A stretch of DNA of 64,000 bases, from positions 62,654 to 126,653 of the forward strand of contig JAPPNJ010000104.1 in the NCBI GenBank assembly GCA_028818705.1, given 5' to 3'. Each line of letters starts with the position of its first letter. The first letter of the stretch is position 1. The notes under the pieces were generated by a model. It did not search any database and had not been told where the DNA came from. It saw nothing but the letters and a program-made list of their open reading frames with translations. Source of the stretch: Candidatus Poribacteria bacterium (lineage in GTDB: Bacteria; Poribacteria; WGA-4E; WGA-3G). The position numbers and the translations under genes were made by a program. Shown here in pieces: positions 52,095 through 60,980 of the stretch.

Positions 52095-53690
52095 TCATAC
52101 CTGCGAAGGTAGTGATTGAAGGACGGGAATAACATAACTATGGATCGTACAGTCATCCACCCTATCTGTTTCGAGGCGGTGCTCTGGATTCTCGCGATAA
52201 TCGAACACGACGTAATAACCCTCTGTTGCTCCTTCTGATTTCAGGTATGTTGATAGTTGTTGTTTGCCGGTCTGATAACCGCGTTCGCTTCGCCAGACCT
52301 TCGTTTCTACAACATAACTTTGTCCGTTGTGTGAGATAATGAGATCGGCTCGGCCTCTACCCGTTGGGACTTCTAAGTGCATAGTTGCACCAACGATTTT
52401 CACAAACTCGTCAAGATATGCGAAGAGCAGGTATTGCCCAACGAATTCTTTTGGTGTATCGGGGACTTGGAGTATTCTGTAGCCAGCGCGCGCAATGAAA
52501 TCCTTAAAGTTTTCGATGAGTGTCTGCATCTGAAGCTGCCCGGTGGGGGTCATATATTCCGAAAAGTCAGCGGGCCCGTCTTGGAGGAAGTATTCTTCCT
52601 CAAGTCCGTTTATGAGGGGTTGGAATGCTTGCAAAACTCGGTGTAGATAGATTGGATTGAGAATCTGACACATTCCGTCTTCATCTGCACCGATGATACC
52701 GTAAGTTGCTAACTCGCTGATAATCTCATTGTCAAGATTAAAGCGTCTACTTTCTTGGTAAAAAGCGATATGCATGAGCATTTTTTCAAAACGCGGATCT
52801 CTACGTACGTTTGTAATAAGGTGTGAAATGTTGGTATTTCGCTCCACCAAGAGTTGTTCGTGTGCTTCCGAGAGGTGGGACCTCTGAATCGTTTCGGTTT
52901 TAGGAATGTCAAGTTCCTCCGTGAGAATCTGCGCGAACCTGTTGACAAGGAAAGGTTGTCCTGCCGTCTGTTTATGAATCATTTCAACAACTTTGGGCGC
53001 GAATGGCTGTCCAATTTCATGGGTGTACTGATCAAACAACTCATGCACCTGCTCCAAGCTAAAGTTTGGCAGCGTAAATTCGTCCTGTATGTTGAACGGA
53101 GAGATGGAGCGATCGTAGTTGAGTTGTGTTATGTTTTTGACACCGACGATACCAACGCTATATGGAGAGCGGGCTTCGCGTCCAGCAAGATATATCCGAC
53201 GGAGCGAGCGGAGCAAACCGTTAAGGGCACCTTGTGGAATGCCATCGAATTCGTCAATAATCAGAACGACTCGCGGATTTTCCGCTAAAATGGCGAATTG
53301 TTCAAAAAATTCACGCATTGAGAGATGGTTCGTTATCCGTGCGTTTGCCAAGAAGTCGCTGAGTTCTGAAGAGAGTTGCTCGCCGCGGACTCGGAGAACC
53401 TTCTGAATTTCCTTACCAATTTCTCTACAAAGGGAGCCATAAAACTCGTTAGGTGTGATGTCTTCGTACTCCTCGAAATTGAGCTGTATCGGAAAATAGT
53501 CTTTCCCTTCCTGCCTAAGAATCTTGAGGGCATCTTGGAAAAACGTGGTTTTGCCTGTTTGTCGTGGGGCAAAGAGGACGATATAGCGTCCCTCTTTAAC
53601 GCGACTAATGAAATCAGCCAGTTCTTCACTCCGGGCAACGACATAGTTATCTTTAGGATTGACGGGCCCTTGTGTTCCAAATCGTCTCAT
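52095..53690 (-). CDS. AAA-ATPase fused to PD-(D/E)XK nuclease-like domain
   Basis: 531 residues from the ATG at 53690 (GAAGGGAGA upstream). The N-terminal STAND/AAA-like module has Walker A APRQTGKTT (about 41-49) and Walker B VVLIIDEFDG near 158, with the winged-helix region GIIGADEDGMCQILNPIYLH (about 320-340). The C-terminal domain carries a PD-(D/E)XK nuclease pattern: GRADLIISHNGQSYVVETKV (D, then E-x-K). Such AAA_35-type proteins are common in mobile and defence contexts. The chimera is predicted to be an NTP-controlled nuclease. It has its own promoter. Confidence 0.85.
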   Translation of the reverse strand: MRRFGTQGPVNPKDNYVVARSEELADFISRVKEGRYIVLFAPRQTGKTTFFQDALKILRQEGKDYFPIQLNFEEYEDITPNEFYGSLCREIGKEIQKVLRVRGEQLSSELSDFLANARITNHLSMREFFEQFAILAENPRVVLIIDEFDGIPQGALNGLLRSLRRIYLAGREARSPYSVGIVGVKNITQLNYDRSISPFNIQDEFTLPNFSLEQVHELFDQYTHEIGQPFAPKVVEMIHKQTAGQPFLVNRFAQILTEELDIPKTETIQRSHLSEAHEQLLVERNTNISHLITNVRRDPRFEKMLMHIAFYQESRRFNLDNEIISELATYGIIGADEDGMCQILNPIYLHRVLQAFQPLINGLEEEYFLQDGPADFSEYMTPTGQLQMQTLIENFKDFIARAGYRILQVPDTPKEFVGQYLLFAYLDEFVKIVGATMHLEVPTGRGRADLIISHNGQSYVVETKVWRSERGYQTGKQQLSTYLKSEGATEGYYVVFDYRENPEHRLETDRVDDCTIHSYVIPVLQSLPSQV

Positions 53691-53719
53691 ATCTTTCTCC
53701 CTTCTTTCGAGTGCCAAAC

Positions 53720-53748
53720 ATTGTATCAGATTTGGGTGCGAAAGTCAA
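53720..53748 (-). promoter_or_regulatory. Promoter of the AAA-nuclease gene
   Basis: The minus strand reads TTGACT (53743-53748), 17 bases, TACAAT (53720-53725), about 29 bases before the ATG at 53690. A TAGATTTTAGAATTACTTGG word lies upstream. Confidence 0.65.
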
Positions 53749-53853
53749 TCATGTTCTTGGTCGTATACGGAGGCATTTATGGTAGATTTTAGAATTACTT
53801 GGATGGTTTCCGAGAGGGTGAGGCCAATAGGTCCCCTTCAGACGCGAAAAAAG

Positions 53854-53882
53854 TTTTGAAAAAATGAACAGTGTGGTATAAT
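53854..53882 (+). promoter_or_regulatory. Promoter of hisC
   Basis: TATAAT at 53877-53882 preceded at 17 bases by TTTTGA (53854-53859) or at 15 by TTGAAA. About 45 nt of leader to the ATG at 53933. Confidence 0.5.
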
Positions 53883-53932
53883 ACATGTTGTATTTGGACG
53901 CAACTTGCAGGGAAAGAGAAATAAAAGGCATT

Positions 53933-55015
53933 ATGCTCAGACCAAAACCCAGCATCGACACAATTCAACCCTATCAGGGTGGCAAACCGATTGAAGAGGT
54001 CCAGCGCGAGTTGGGCATCGTTGATATTATCAAACTGGCATCCAACGAAAACCCGTTGGGTCCATCACCATTAGCGGTGCAGGCGATCGCTGAGAGTGCT
54101 AGGCGGGTACATCTCTATCCCGACGGTAACGCCTTCTACCTAAAAAACGATCTTGCGCGTCATCTGGGGGTTTCAACTGAACAACTGATTTTAGGAAACG
54201 GTTCAAACGACGTACTACAACTCATCGCTGAGGCGTATGTCGCTCCTGATGATGAGGTCATCTATGCAGCCGGGGCATTCATCGTCTATAGTCTTGTAAC
54301 GAAGTTGTGTAGTGCAACAGCTGTTGTCGTGCCAATGCAGAACGATACACACGACCTATCCGCTATGGCAGCAGCAATCACCGATAGGACAAAAGTTATC
54401 TTCATTGCCAACCCGAACAACCCGACGGGAACGATGGTTCCTGCCGATGAGACAGCTGTTTTCATGGAACGGGTGCCGGACGATGTCCTTGTCGTTTTTG
54501 ATGAGGCATACTATGAATATGTGCTCCGTTCGGACTACCCACAGACACTGCCATACATCTTAGAGGGGCGGAATTTTATCATTACTCGGACATTTTCCAA
54601 GATCTATGGGCTTGCTGGACTTCGCATCGGCTACGGTATCGCACCGCCTGCATTGATTGAGACGCTAAATCGCGTCCGACAACCCTTCAATTGTAGTTTG
54701 GTAGGACAGGCAGCGGCGCGTGCAGCACTGAAGGACACCGACCACGTCAAAAAGAGCCAAGCGAGTAACATTGCAGGAAAAGTGCTTCTCTACGAAGCGT
54801 TTGATGACATGGGACTGCGTTACGCACCAACCGAAGGCAATTTCATTATGCTCCATCTCGAACAGTTAGGTGCAGACGTTGCCGATGCCTTACTCCAAAA
54901 AGGGATTATCGTCCGACCAATCGCTGGATACGGCTATCCAGATGCTGTCCGTGTAACCATTGGCACAGAAAAAGAAAACGAAAGATTTATCACTGCTTTA
55001 AAACAAATCTTGTAA
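53933..55015 (+). CDS. hisC: Histidinol-phosphate aminotransferase
   Basis: 360 residues from the ATG at 53933 (AAAAGG upstream); an in-frame start at 53885 is not supported. Class II aminotransferase fold I PLP enzyme: KLASNENPLGPSPLA near 34-48, IANPNNPTGT near 158-167, DEAYYEY near 190-196 and the PLP lysine K223 in TRTFSKIYGLAG. It makes L-histidinol phosphate in histidine synthesis; members also act on aromatic amino acids. No other his gene is near. Confidence 0.9.
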   Translation: MLRPKPSIDTIQPYQGGKPIEEVQRELGIVDIIKLASNENPLGPSPLAVQAIAESARRVHLYPDGNAFYLKNDLARHLGVSTEQLILGNGSNDVLQLIAEAYVAPDDEVIYAAGAFIVYSLVTKLCSATAVVVPMQNDTHDLSAMAAAITDRTKVIFIANPNNPTGTMVPADETAVFMERVPDDVLVVFDEAYYEYVLRSDYPQTLPYILEGRNFIITRTFSKIYGLAGLRIGYGIAPPALIETLNRVRQPFNCSLVGQAAARAALKDTDHVKKSQASNIAGKVLLYEAFDDMGLRYAPTEGNFIMLHLEQLGADVADALLQKGIIVRPIAGYGYPDAVRVTIGTEKENERFITALKQIL

Positions 55016-55312
55016 ATCCGTGATTAAAAACCGTTCAAGCAAGTTTGAATATTAAATATACCCTTTGTATATCGAGAACGGGCGGGGAAACCCTGAAGAA
55101 ACACCCCAGCAAAAACCCCCTACAAGTTCGGTGTCTGCTGGAAAATTGGAAAATCAATAATTTATTATTTAATATTGCTCAACCCAACCTACGTTCTAAT
55201 AACTATGGTAGGTTTTAGAATTACTTTGACGTGCTGCAGCGGCGAGGTTGGAAACCTGGTCTACCGCGATCGGGGTGCGTTTAGGGTTGGGGAACCCAAC
55301 CCTAAACTACTG
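55016..55312. other. Non-coding gap with candidate IS630-derived miniature
   Basis: AATATTAAATATAC at 55048-55061 repeats bases 4-17 of the left end of the IS630 element (46040-46053), and TTTAATATTGCT at 55168-55179 repeats its right end. The two are in the correct orientation and 135 bp apart, as in a non-autonomous derivative. Flanks do not show a clear TA duplication. A GGCGAGGTTGGAAACCTGG-type hairpin (55236-55255) and a GGTTGGGG-AACCC patch follow. Confidence 0.35.
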
Positions 55313-55340
55313 TTCACATATTTTTAGGATTTACTATAAT
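55313..55340 (+). promoter_or_regulatory. Promoter of ispG (near leaderless)
   Basis: TTCACA (55313-55318), 16 bases, TATAAT (55335-55340), then seven bases to the ATG at 55348. No SD is seen before the ATG, so the mRNA is probably leaderless. Confidence 0.65.
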
Positions 55341-55347
55341 AGCCATT

Positions 55348-56472
55348 ATGAAAGAACTCATACAGATTGACAACAGGCGTCCTACACGCAAAATCATGGT
55401 AGGGAATATCCCGATCGGCGACGGCAATCCGATCTCTATCCAGACGATGACCACAACGCTAACCCGTGACGTAGATGCCACATTAGCACAGGTAGAGAGA
55501 TGCGCTGAGGCGGGGGCACAGATTGTTCGCGTTGCTGTTCCTGAAGCACCGGACGCCGAGGCACTCAGTGCGATTGTCCGACGTGCATCAGTGCCGATTG
55601 TTTCGGATATCCATTTCAATTACCGATACGCACTGGCTGCGGTAGATGCAGGTGTGGCTAAAGTCCGTATCAATCCAGGGAACATCGGTAACGAAGAACG
55701 CATCTCTGAGGTGCTGTCGGCGGCAAAGGCAGCAAATATCCCGATACGCATCGGTGTCAACGAGGGATCGCTCGAAAGGGATTTGTTGGAGAAATATCCG
55801 TCTCCCACGGCTGAGGCGTTAGTAGAGAGTGCCATGCGACACGTCAATATCTGTGAGGATCACGACTTCACAGACATTGCGATCTCTGTTAAGTCGAGTG
55901 ACCCACTTCGGATGATAGCGGCGAATCGTCAACTTTCGGCGAAAGTGCCGTACCCTTTACATCTCGGCGTGACGGAAGCCGGAACCCCACGGCGTGCACA
56001 CGTCAAATCGACGCTCGGCATCGGTACACTTTTGCAAGAGGGAATTGGCGATACCGTCCGAATCTCAATTACAGGCGATCCTGTTGAAGAAGTCTTAACA
56101 GCGAAAGAACTACTGCGTGCGCTTGGTATGGCAGCGGATATGTTGGATGTCGTCTCTTGCCCGTTTTGTGGTCGTGGAGATCCTGCCGCCGATTATGAGA
56201 ACATCGTTACCGTTGCTGAGGCGCTTTTAGAAAAACACGGTATAAAAATTCCGGTAGCTGTGATGGGGTGCGAGGTCAACGGTCCCGGTGAAACGCGCAA
56301 CGCAGAGGTGGGAATCCACTTAGGCGGAAAAGAACTCGCAGTTCTGAAGGTGCGTGGCGAACGCGTGCGTACTTTCCGTGGAAGGGACGAAGTCAACCCA
56401 GAATTTTTAGCAAACGCGTTATTAGAAGCCGCACAGCAATTGCAGGCAACTCAGAAGGATACATCTTCGTAG
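55348..56472 (+). CDS. ispG: 4-hydroxy-3-methylbut-2-enyl diphosphate synthase
   Basis: 374 residues, normal for bacterial IspG/GcpE. Start motif RRPTRKIMVGNIPIGDGNPI and SIQTMTTTLTRD; iron-sulfur ligands C271, C274 (SCPFCGRGD) and C308 (MGCEVNGPGE), with the conserved Glu just after. It carries out the sixth step of the MEP isoprenoid pathway. It is probably leaderless and is followed, six bases after its stop, by a membrane glycosyltransferase gene, so both may form an operon. Confidence 0.96.
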   Translation: MKELIQIDNRRPTRKIMVGNIPIGDGNPISIQTMTTTLTRDVDATLAQVERCAEAGAQIVRVAVPEAPDAEALSAIVRRASVPIVSDIHFNYRYALAAVDAGVAKVRINPGNIGNEERISEVLSAAKAANIPIRIGVNEGSLERDLLEKYPSPTAEALVESAMRHVNICEDHDFTDIAISVKSSDPLRMIAANRQLSAKVPYPLHLGVTEAGTPRRAHVKSTLGIGTLLQEGIGDTVRISITGDPVEEVLTAKELLRALGMAADMLDVVSCPFCGRGDPAADYENIVTVAEALLEKHGIKIPVAVMGCEVNGPGETRNAEVGIHLGGKELAVLKVRGERVRTFRGRDEVNPEFLANALLEAAQQLQATQKDTSS

Positions 56473-56478
56473 GGAAAA

Positions 56479-57996
56479 ATGGAAAACCTTCGGCAGAATG
56501 ACCAGAAACCGCTTCGATTGATTCCTGTCCAGATCGGACTACTTGCGCTATTTTTCGTAGGGTATCACTTCTTCCTGTTCTACATCATGCGCGAGACAGC
56601 TCTCAATCTCGGTGCAGTACGGTTTAAAAGGCACATTGTCCCACTCTATGCCGAACCGAGTTTTGCTCTGAGTTTGTGGATATTGCCTGCCCTTCTGGTG
56701 TGTATCGGTTTTCTATATCTCTGCCATAAGTTCCTGCTTTCAGGTGCGTCTGCGAAACGACTCATCTGGATAGCGTTTGTCTGTTTTCTCGCGATTACTG
56801 TTAGTGTTGCACTCATTGATGGATACCGAGAATATGAAGAAGAAGGTGAGGAAAAACGCATTTTGGTGCTCTTGGAGCCGTATACACGAACTTCATTGGA
56901 GTATTACGGTGATGTGCCGCGGGTTGATGAACTCGGACTTCGCACCTTTCTACGGGATTATAGCGAACCCGAACTCTTTGATACGCTCTCAGGACACACA
57001 CGCACCCATCCGCCAGGGGGTGTGCTTTTCTTATGGATTTTTAGCAAAATCATCGGTTACAATCTTGTATCGGCATCGTTGATTTCCATCCTCTTCACTG
57101 CGCTCACAGTGGTTCCGTTCTATCGTCTCGGCGAACGCCTCTACGGTGAAAAAGTTGCTCGGTACTCGCTTCTCCTCTTCCTTATCATTCCCAACTTCGT
57201 AATGTTCACCGGTACATCGATGGACGGTCCTTTCAGTGTCTTTCCAATCTTGAGTATCTACCTCTTTTATGAGGCACGCGCACGAGAAACTGGACCCGAC
57301 GAAGTGTGGTCCAACTTCCGTCCCTATAGTTTGCTGATGGGGCTTTCACTGGCACTTGGAATGTTCATGACGTATTCAACGGTAATTGTTGGCGTTTTTC
57401 TGTGTATTGTTCCACTACTGGAACGAAGAAAGTTTGTCCAGTATCTGAAAGTTTTACTGTTTGCGGGGGCGGGGTTCATCGGATTCTACCTATTGCTCTT
57501 TATATTGACTGGATTTCGTCCAATTGAAGCACTCGTGGCGGCTATCAAAAAGGATGAGATGGGAATGGGGACCGGCTATGAAAGCGTTGGGCGTTATCTC
57601 CACCTGAGTTTTGCCAACCTATTTGCCTTCCTCATCGGCGTAGGACTTCCAATAACAACCATCTGGCTCCGGCAGGTCGTATCAACAATAGCGGAATGGC
57701 GGCGGAACGCGCTCCCCTCTGAAGAGGATACTTATGCGAGGCGTATTCCTTGGATACTGCAACATGAAAAGTTGGATGCCTTTGTCATCGGTTTTCTGAT
57801 AACCCTTCTCTTTTTCACATTCTCTACCCTGTTTACGATGGAAGTTGAGCGTATCTGGATCTTGATGGTGCCGTTTTTCGTGATTCCCGTTGCCAAACAC
57901 CTTGAGACGCGTCCAATATCTGATCTCTATTGGGTCGGCGGCATCCTCACTGTACAACTCATTGTTATGGAGGTTCTGCTCTACACCTATTGGTGA
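56479..57996 (+). CDS. Polytopic GT39/GT-C type glycosyltransferase
   Basis: 505 residues, about 11-12 membrane helices. The first periplasmic loop has the acidic motif LEPYTRTSLEYYGDVPRVDE region followed by GHTRTHPPGGVLF, like the catalytic loop of polyprenol-phosphate sugar transferases (PMT/ArnT class). Further GDRLYGEK-like text (LGERLYGEKVARYSLLLFL) and FVMFTGTSMDGPFSVFPI belong to the same family. It should add a sugar from a lipid carrier on the outer face of the inner membrane. AGGG stands before the ATG; it lies 6 bp after ispG. Confidence 0.8.
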   Translation: MENLRQNDQKPLRLIPVQIGLLALFFVGYHFFLFYIMRETALNLGAVRFKRHIVPLYAEPSFALSLWILPALLVCIGFLYLCHKFLLSGASAKRLIWIAFVCFLAITVSVALIDGYREYEEEGEEKRILVLLEPYTRTSLEYYGDVPRVDELGLRTFLRDYSEPELFDTLSGHTRTHPPGGVLFLWIFSKIIGYNLVSASLISILFTALTVVPFYRLGERLYGEKVARYSLLLFLIIPNFVMFTGTSMDGPFSVFPILSIYLFYEARARETGPDEVWSNFRPYSLLMGLSLALGMFMTYSTVIVGVFLCIVPLLERRKFVQYLKVLLFAGAGFIGFYLLLFILTGFRPIEALVAAIKKDEMGMGTGYESVGRYLHLSFANLFAFLIGVGLPITTIWLRQVVSTIAEWRRNALPSEEDTYARRIPWILQHEKLDAFVIGFLITLLFFTFSTLFTMEVERIWILMVPFFVIPVAKHLETRPISDLYWVGGILTVQLIVMEVLLYTYW

Positions 57997-57999
57997 TGG

Positions 58000-58098
58000 T
58001 TGTGAGTCATCAGTACGCTTCGCTTTCAGTTATCAGTACAGAGACTTTGTGGAATCCAAGTTTATCGCCCTAACCATAACGCTTAACTGACAACTGAG
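58000..58098. repeat. GTCATCAGT/GTTATCAGT intergenic tract
   Basis: Words such as AGTCATCAGTACGCTTCGC, TTTCAGTTATCAGTACAG and ACTGACAACTGAGAG recur; this is another degenerate tract upstream of the glycosyltransferase start. Confidence 0.5.
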
Positions 58099-58123
58099 AG
58101 TGGAACGAAGCGGAACGCCCTTT

Positions 58124-59218
58124 ATGCGGATTCTTTATGTCATTGACTCTATGACAAAAGACGGTGCCGAATCCCAACTGCTCAAAACAATTGATCGGTT
58201 GCCACCTGAGCAGTACGAGGCATATGTCGTGCTAAGCCGTACCGAAGGAGAACGTGTAACGGAACTTGCTGCGATGCCCTGCGTCCGAGATGTCGCCACC
58301 CTCACAGGCGAAGGCAGCCGCATGAGATTGTTAGAAAAAGCGTTTGCCCTCGGTGGTGTTGTCAATTCAGTGAAACCGGACATTGTGCATAGTTGGTTGT
58401 GGTATTCTAATTTCCTCTGCGGTGTTTCTCGCAAATGCGGTCTCTGGCGTAAGTTCCCATTCGTAGCCTCACAACGTGGCGATTACCATGCGAGATACGG
58501 TAAATTTCGGCTCTGGCTCACAGAAAAGTTTATTTATAATACTGCTGATGTTCTCTTAACCAATTCGGCACAGATTCAACACCAACTCTGCCAACAGTAT
58601 CCGGACAAACGGATTTTCAGCATTCCAAATTTGTTAGAATTACCCACCGAAGCATGGCAACAGCGACCGTCAGATGATATCCAAGAGAAGTTAATCGTAA
58701 GCGTCGGACGTTTCGCACCTGAAAAAGGACATCGTTATCTGATTGAAGCGTTGAGTTTCATTAAACCAGAGGATATTGCGTGGTCCTGCATATTTCTCGG
58801 AGACGGAGAATTGGAGACAGAACTTCGCGCACTTGCAGAAAAGCATGGTCTTTCGGAGCAGATTAAGTTCCCGGGTTTCTGTGAAGATGTCTTTTCTGTC
58901 CTCTTTTCAGCGGATGTCTTTGTGTTACCTTCGCTGCACGAGAGTTCACCGAATGCGCTAATCGAAGCAATGGGTGTCGGGTTACCCTGCATTGCCTCGG
59001 ATGTTGGTGGTATCTCTGATTTGATTGGGAATGGAGAGAACGGCGTTCGGGTCCCACCAAAAGATCCAGAAGGGTTAGCTGCAGCACTATATTGGGTGTT
59101 AACGCAACCTGACTTTGCGAAGGCGTTGGGTAGAAACGCACGTGTGACGATTCAACGAAAGTTTGATAGTGCCGAATCTATGCGGAAATTGGAAGATATT
59201 TATCAGCAATTTTTGTAA
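58124..59218 (+). CDS. GT4-family glycosyltransferase
   Basis: 364 residues from the ATG at 58124 (the start MRILYVIDSMTKDGAESQLL is the canonical GT-B beginning); an upstream GTG in frame is less likely. GT-B fold: acceptor domain to ~170, then IVSVGRFAPEKGHRYLIEAL, IFLGDGELETELRALAEKHG, and LHESSPNALIEAMGVGLPCI near 270-290 with the E-x7-E nucleotide-sugar motif. It acts in the cytoplasm on polysaccharide or glycolipid assembly, and lies among other glycan genes. Confidence 0.93.
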   Translation: MRILYVIDSMTKDGAESQLLKTIDRLPPEQYEAYVVLSRTEGERVTELAAMPCVRDVATLTGEGSRMRLLEKAFALGGVVNSVKPDIVHSWLWYSNFLCGVSRKCGLWRKFPFVASQRGDYHARYGKFRLWLTEKFIYNTADVLLTNSAQIQHQLCQQYPDKRIFSIPNLLELPTEAWQQRPSDDIQEKLIVSVGRFAPEKGHRYLIEALSFIKPEDIAWSCIFLGDGELETELRALAEKHGLSEQIKFPGFCEDVFSVLFSADVFVLPSLHESSPNALIEAMGVGLPCIASDVGGISDLIGNGENGVRVPPKDPEGLAAALYWVLTQPDFAKALGRNARVTIQRKFDSAESMRKLEDIYQQFL

Positions 59219-59317
59219 GGACGCTTGTGAATAAGTTAACCCAACTGGCTACTGATAAGGTTTTAGGTTGACAGACCTATTTTTCAGCGAAAAGAGATTC
59301 TGATGTCCTCCCTTTTG

Positions 59318-59372
59318 TAGTGTAGACTATCAGGCTGCGTCCAAAGATGCACAACCTAATAGGTTATGCTAC
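59318..59372. repeat. Imperfect palindrome of the GTAGCATAGGCTG family
   Basis: Arms 59318-59340 and 59347-59372 are inverted and imperfect. It is related to 19193-19248 and lies 30 bp before the polysaccharide deacetylase ATG. Confidence 0.5.
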
Positions 59373-59401
59373 AAACTGGACAAGTGGGAATGGTTCAATA
59401 G

Positions 59402-60295
59402 ATGCGTAATTTTCTTAAGAATTTGATAGCGACCTTTGTCTGTTTATCAGGTATGCCACTTCTCATTCGGGAATTGATCTGTAGAGATCGGATTGCTATC
59501 CTTATGTATCACGACCCTAAACCGACGGCTTTCGCGAAGCATATCGCCTACCTCTCGCGCCATTGCACAATTGTTTCACTGGATACGTTGGTCTCAGCGA
59601 TCCACCGAAAGGATTTCTCACAGATCCCACCGAAAAGTGTGGTGATTACAATCGACGATGGACACGCTCGTAATTATGAACTCTTACCGATTTTCAAACG
59701 GTATCAGATCCGTCCGACACTCTATGTCTGTACGCAGATCGTCAACACACACCGTCATTTCTGGTTCAAGATAGATGGACAATCCAAGAAAGAGAAAGAA
59801 AGACTGAAAAGACTCTCAAATGCCGAACGGTTGACGCATCTCAAAAGAACGGCTGACTTTGAACCCGAAAAGACCTACCCAGATAGACAGGCGTTCAACG
59901 TAGCAGAAATGAGAGCGTTGGCAGAAAGCGTTGACTTTCAACCGCATACCCGATTCCATCCGATTCTGACGCGCTGCACGGAAGCAGAATGTGAGCAGGA
60001 AATTCTTGGAAGCAAATCGGATTTAGAAAGTCTTTTAGGTGTTGAATGTTTGCATTTCAGTTATCCGAACGGTGATTATACCGAGCGCGAGATTCAGATT
60101 GTGAAAGCCGGTGGGTTCCGTTCCGCTCGGACAACTGAGGTAGGGTGGAACACCTTAGACACGCCGTTATATCAACTGAAGGCTGCTCCAATCACCGATA
60201 ACGCTGGACTGATGCTCTTCCGTGCGGAACTGACAACGATACCCCAGCGGCTCAGCAGGTGGATGACAGCTTTATCCCGGTCAAATGAAACATAA
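59402..60295 (+). CDS. Polysaccharide deacetylase family protein (CE4-like)
   Basis: 297 residues. N-terminal hydrophobic segment (9-26, IATFVCLSGMPLLIRELI), then the NodB-type fold: IAILMYHDP near 32-40, VVITIDDGHARN near 79-90 with the metal-binding Asp pair, and PHTRFHPILTRC near 180-191 in place of the H-x3-H ligand site. CE4 enzymes remove acetyl groups from N-acetylglucosamine polymers. The HTRFH variant keeps two His. The next gene starts inside its last codons (11-bp overlap), so the two are coupled. Confidence 0.88.
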   Translation: MRNFLKNLIATFVCLSGMPLLIRELICRDRIAILMYHDPKPTAFAKHIAYLSRHCTIVSLDTLVSAIHRKDFSQIPPKSVVITIDDGHARNYELLPIFKRYQIRPTLYVCTQIVNTHRHFWFKIDGQSKKEKERLKRLSNAERLTHLKRTADFEPEKTYPDRQAFNVAEMRALAESVDFQPHTRFHPILTRCTEAECEQEILGSKSDLESLLGVECLHFSYPNGDYTEREIQIVKAGGFRSARTTEVGWNTLDTPLYQLKAAPITDNAGLMLFRAELTTIPQRLSRWMTALSRSNET

Positions 60296-60980
60296 ACTAA
60301 CAAAATGGCACACTGCCTACATTCAGAACGCATATCGCGAATTGGCACGCGGGACAACGCGAGGGCAACTGGATACATTGCAAATTGATGCCACTGGCAA
60401 GAGAGTATTAGATGTCGGCTGTGGACCTGGAAATCTTCTCGTTGCGCTTGCTACTGATGTTCCCGAACTCCTTATCGGTATTGATGTAGACTCGACTTTC
60501 TTGGTATTTGGACGTTCCCAAATCGAAAAATTCAATGAACAGCCATTCGAAGTACCTATTCTGATACGCGCTGCACTTCCTACCTTACCATTTGCGGATG
60601 AAACCTTTGATCTCGTGACCTGTTTCCTCGTTATGCCGCATGTGCCTGATGATAGAATCGCTTTAGTTGAGCTTGCCCGCGTTCTCAGACCGGGTGGCAC
60701 ACTGGCTATCTCCGGACACGGCTTCGGGTTTCCACTCCGCTATCTCAAACGCTTCAAACTGAAACCGCTCCAGATGTACCTGGCGACCCTAATCTATAGA
60801 TGCACTGGGAAGAAATGGATCCGAAACACATTGCAAAACGATAGAAAGATGAGCGACATCTTAAATAGTATCGGTGTGGTGCCGGAGGTGCGTCACTATA
60901 ATAAGAGGGTTTTCGGCGGTGTCGCTACTTACTGGATTAAGGCGATTAAGAGGGAGATGACACCTAAAGCGATACAGTAG
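60285..60980 (+). CDS. Class I SAM-dependent methyltransferase
   Basis: 231 residues: motif I VLDVGCGPGNLLVALATD (about 40-57), acidic motif II GIDVDSTFLVF, motif III LPTLPFADETFDLVTCFLVM (about 104-123) and LARVLRPGGTLAISGHGFGF near 141-160. This is the UbiE/Methyltransf_11 fold. The acceptor is unknown; the context suggests a glycan or lipid. The gene overlaps the deacetylase upstream by 11 bp and the convergent uppP gene downstream by 52 bp. Confidence 0.92.
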   Translation: MKHKLTKWHTAYIQNAYRELARGTTRGQLDTLQIDATGKRVLDVGCGPGNLLVALATDVPELLIGIDVDSTFLVFGRSQIEKFNEQPFEVPILIRAALPTLPFADETFDLVTCFLVMPHVPDDRIALVELARVLRPGGTLAISGHGFGFPLRYLKRFKLKPLQMYLATLIYRCTGKKWIRNTLQNDRKMSDILNSIGVVPEVRHYNKRVFGGVATYWIKAIKREMTPKAIQ

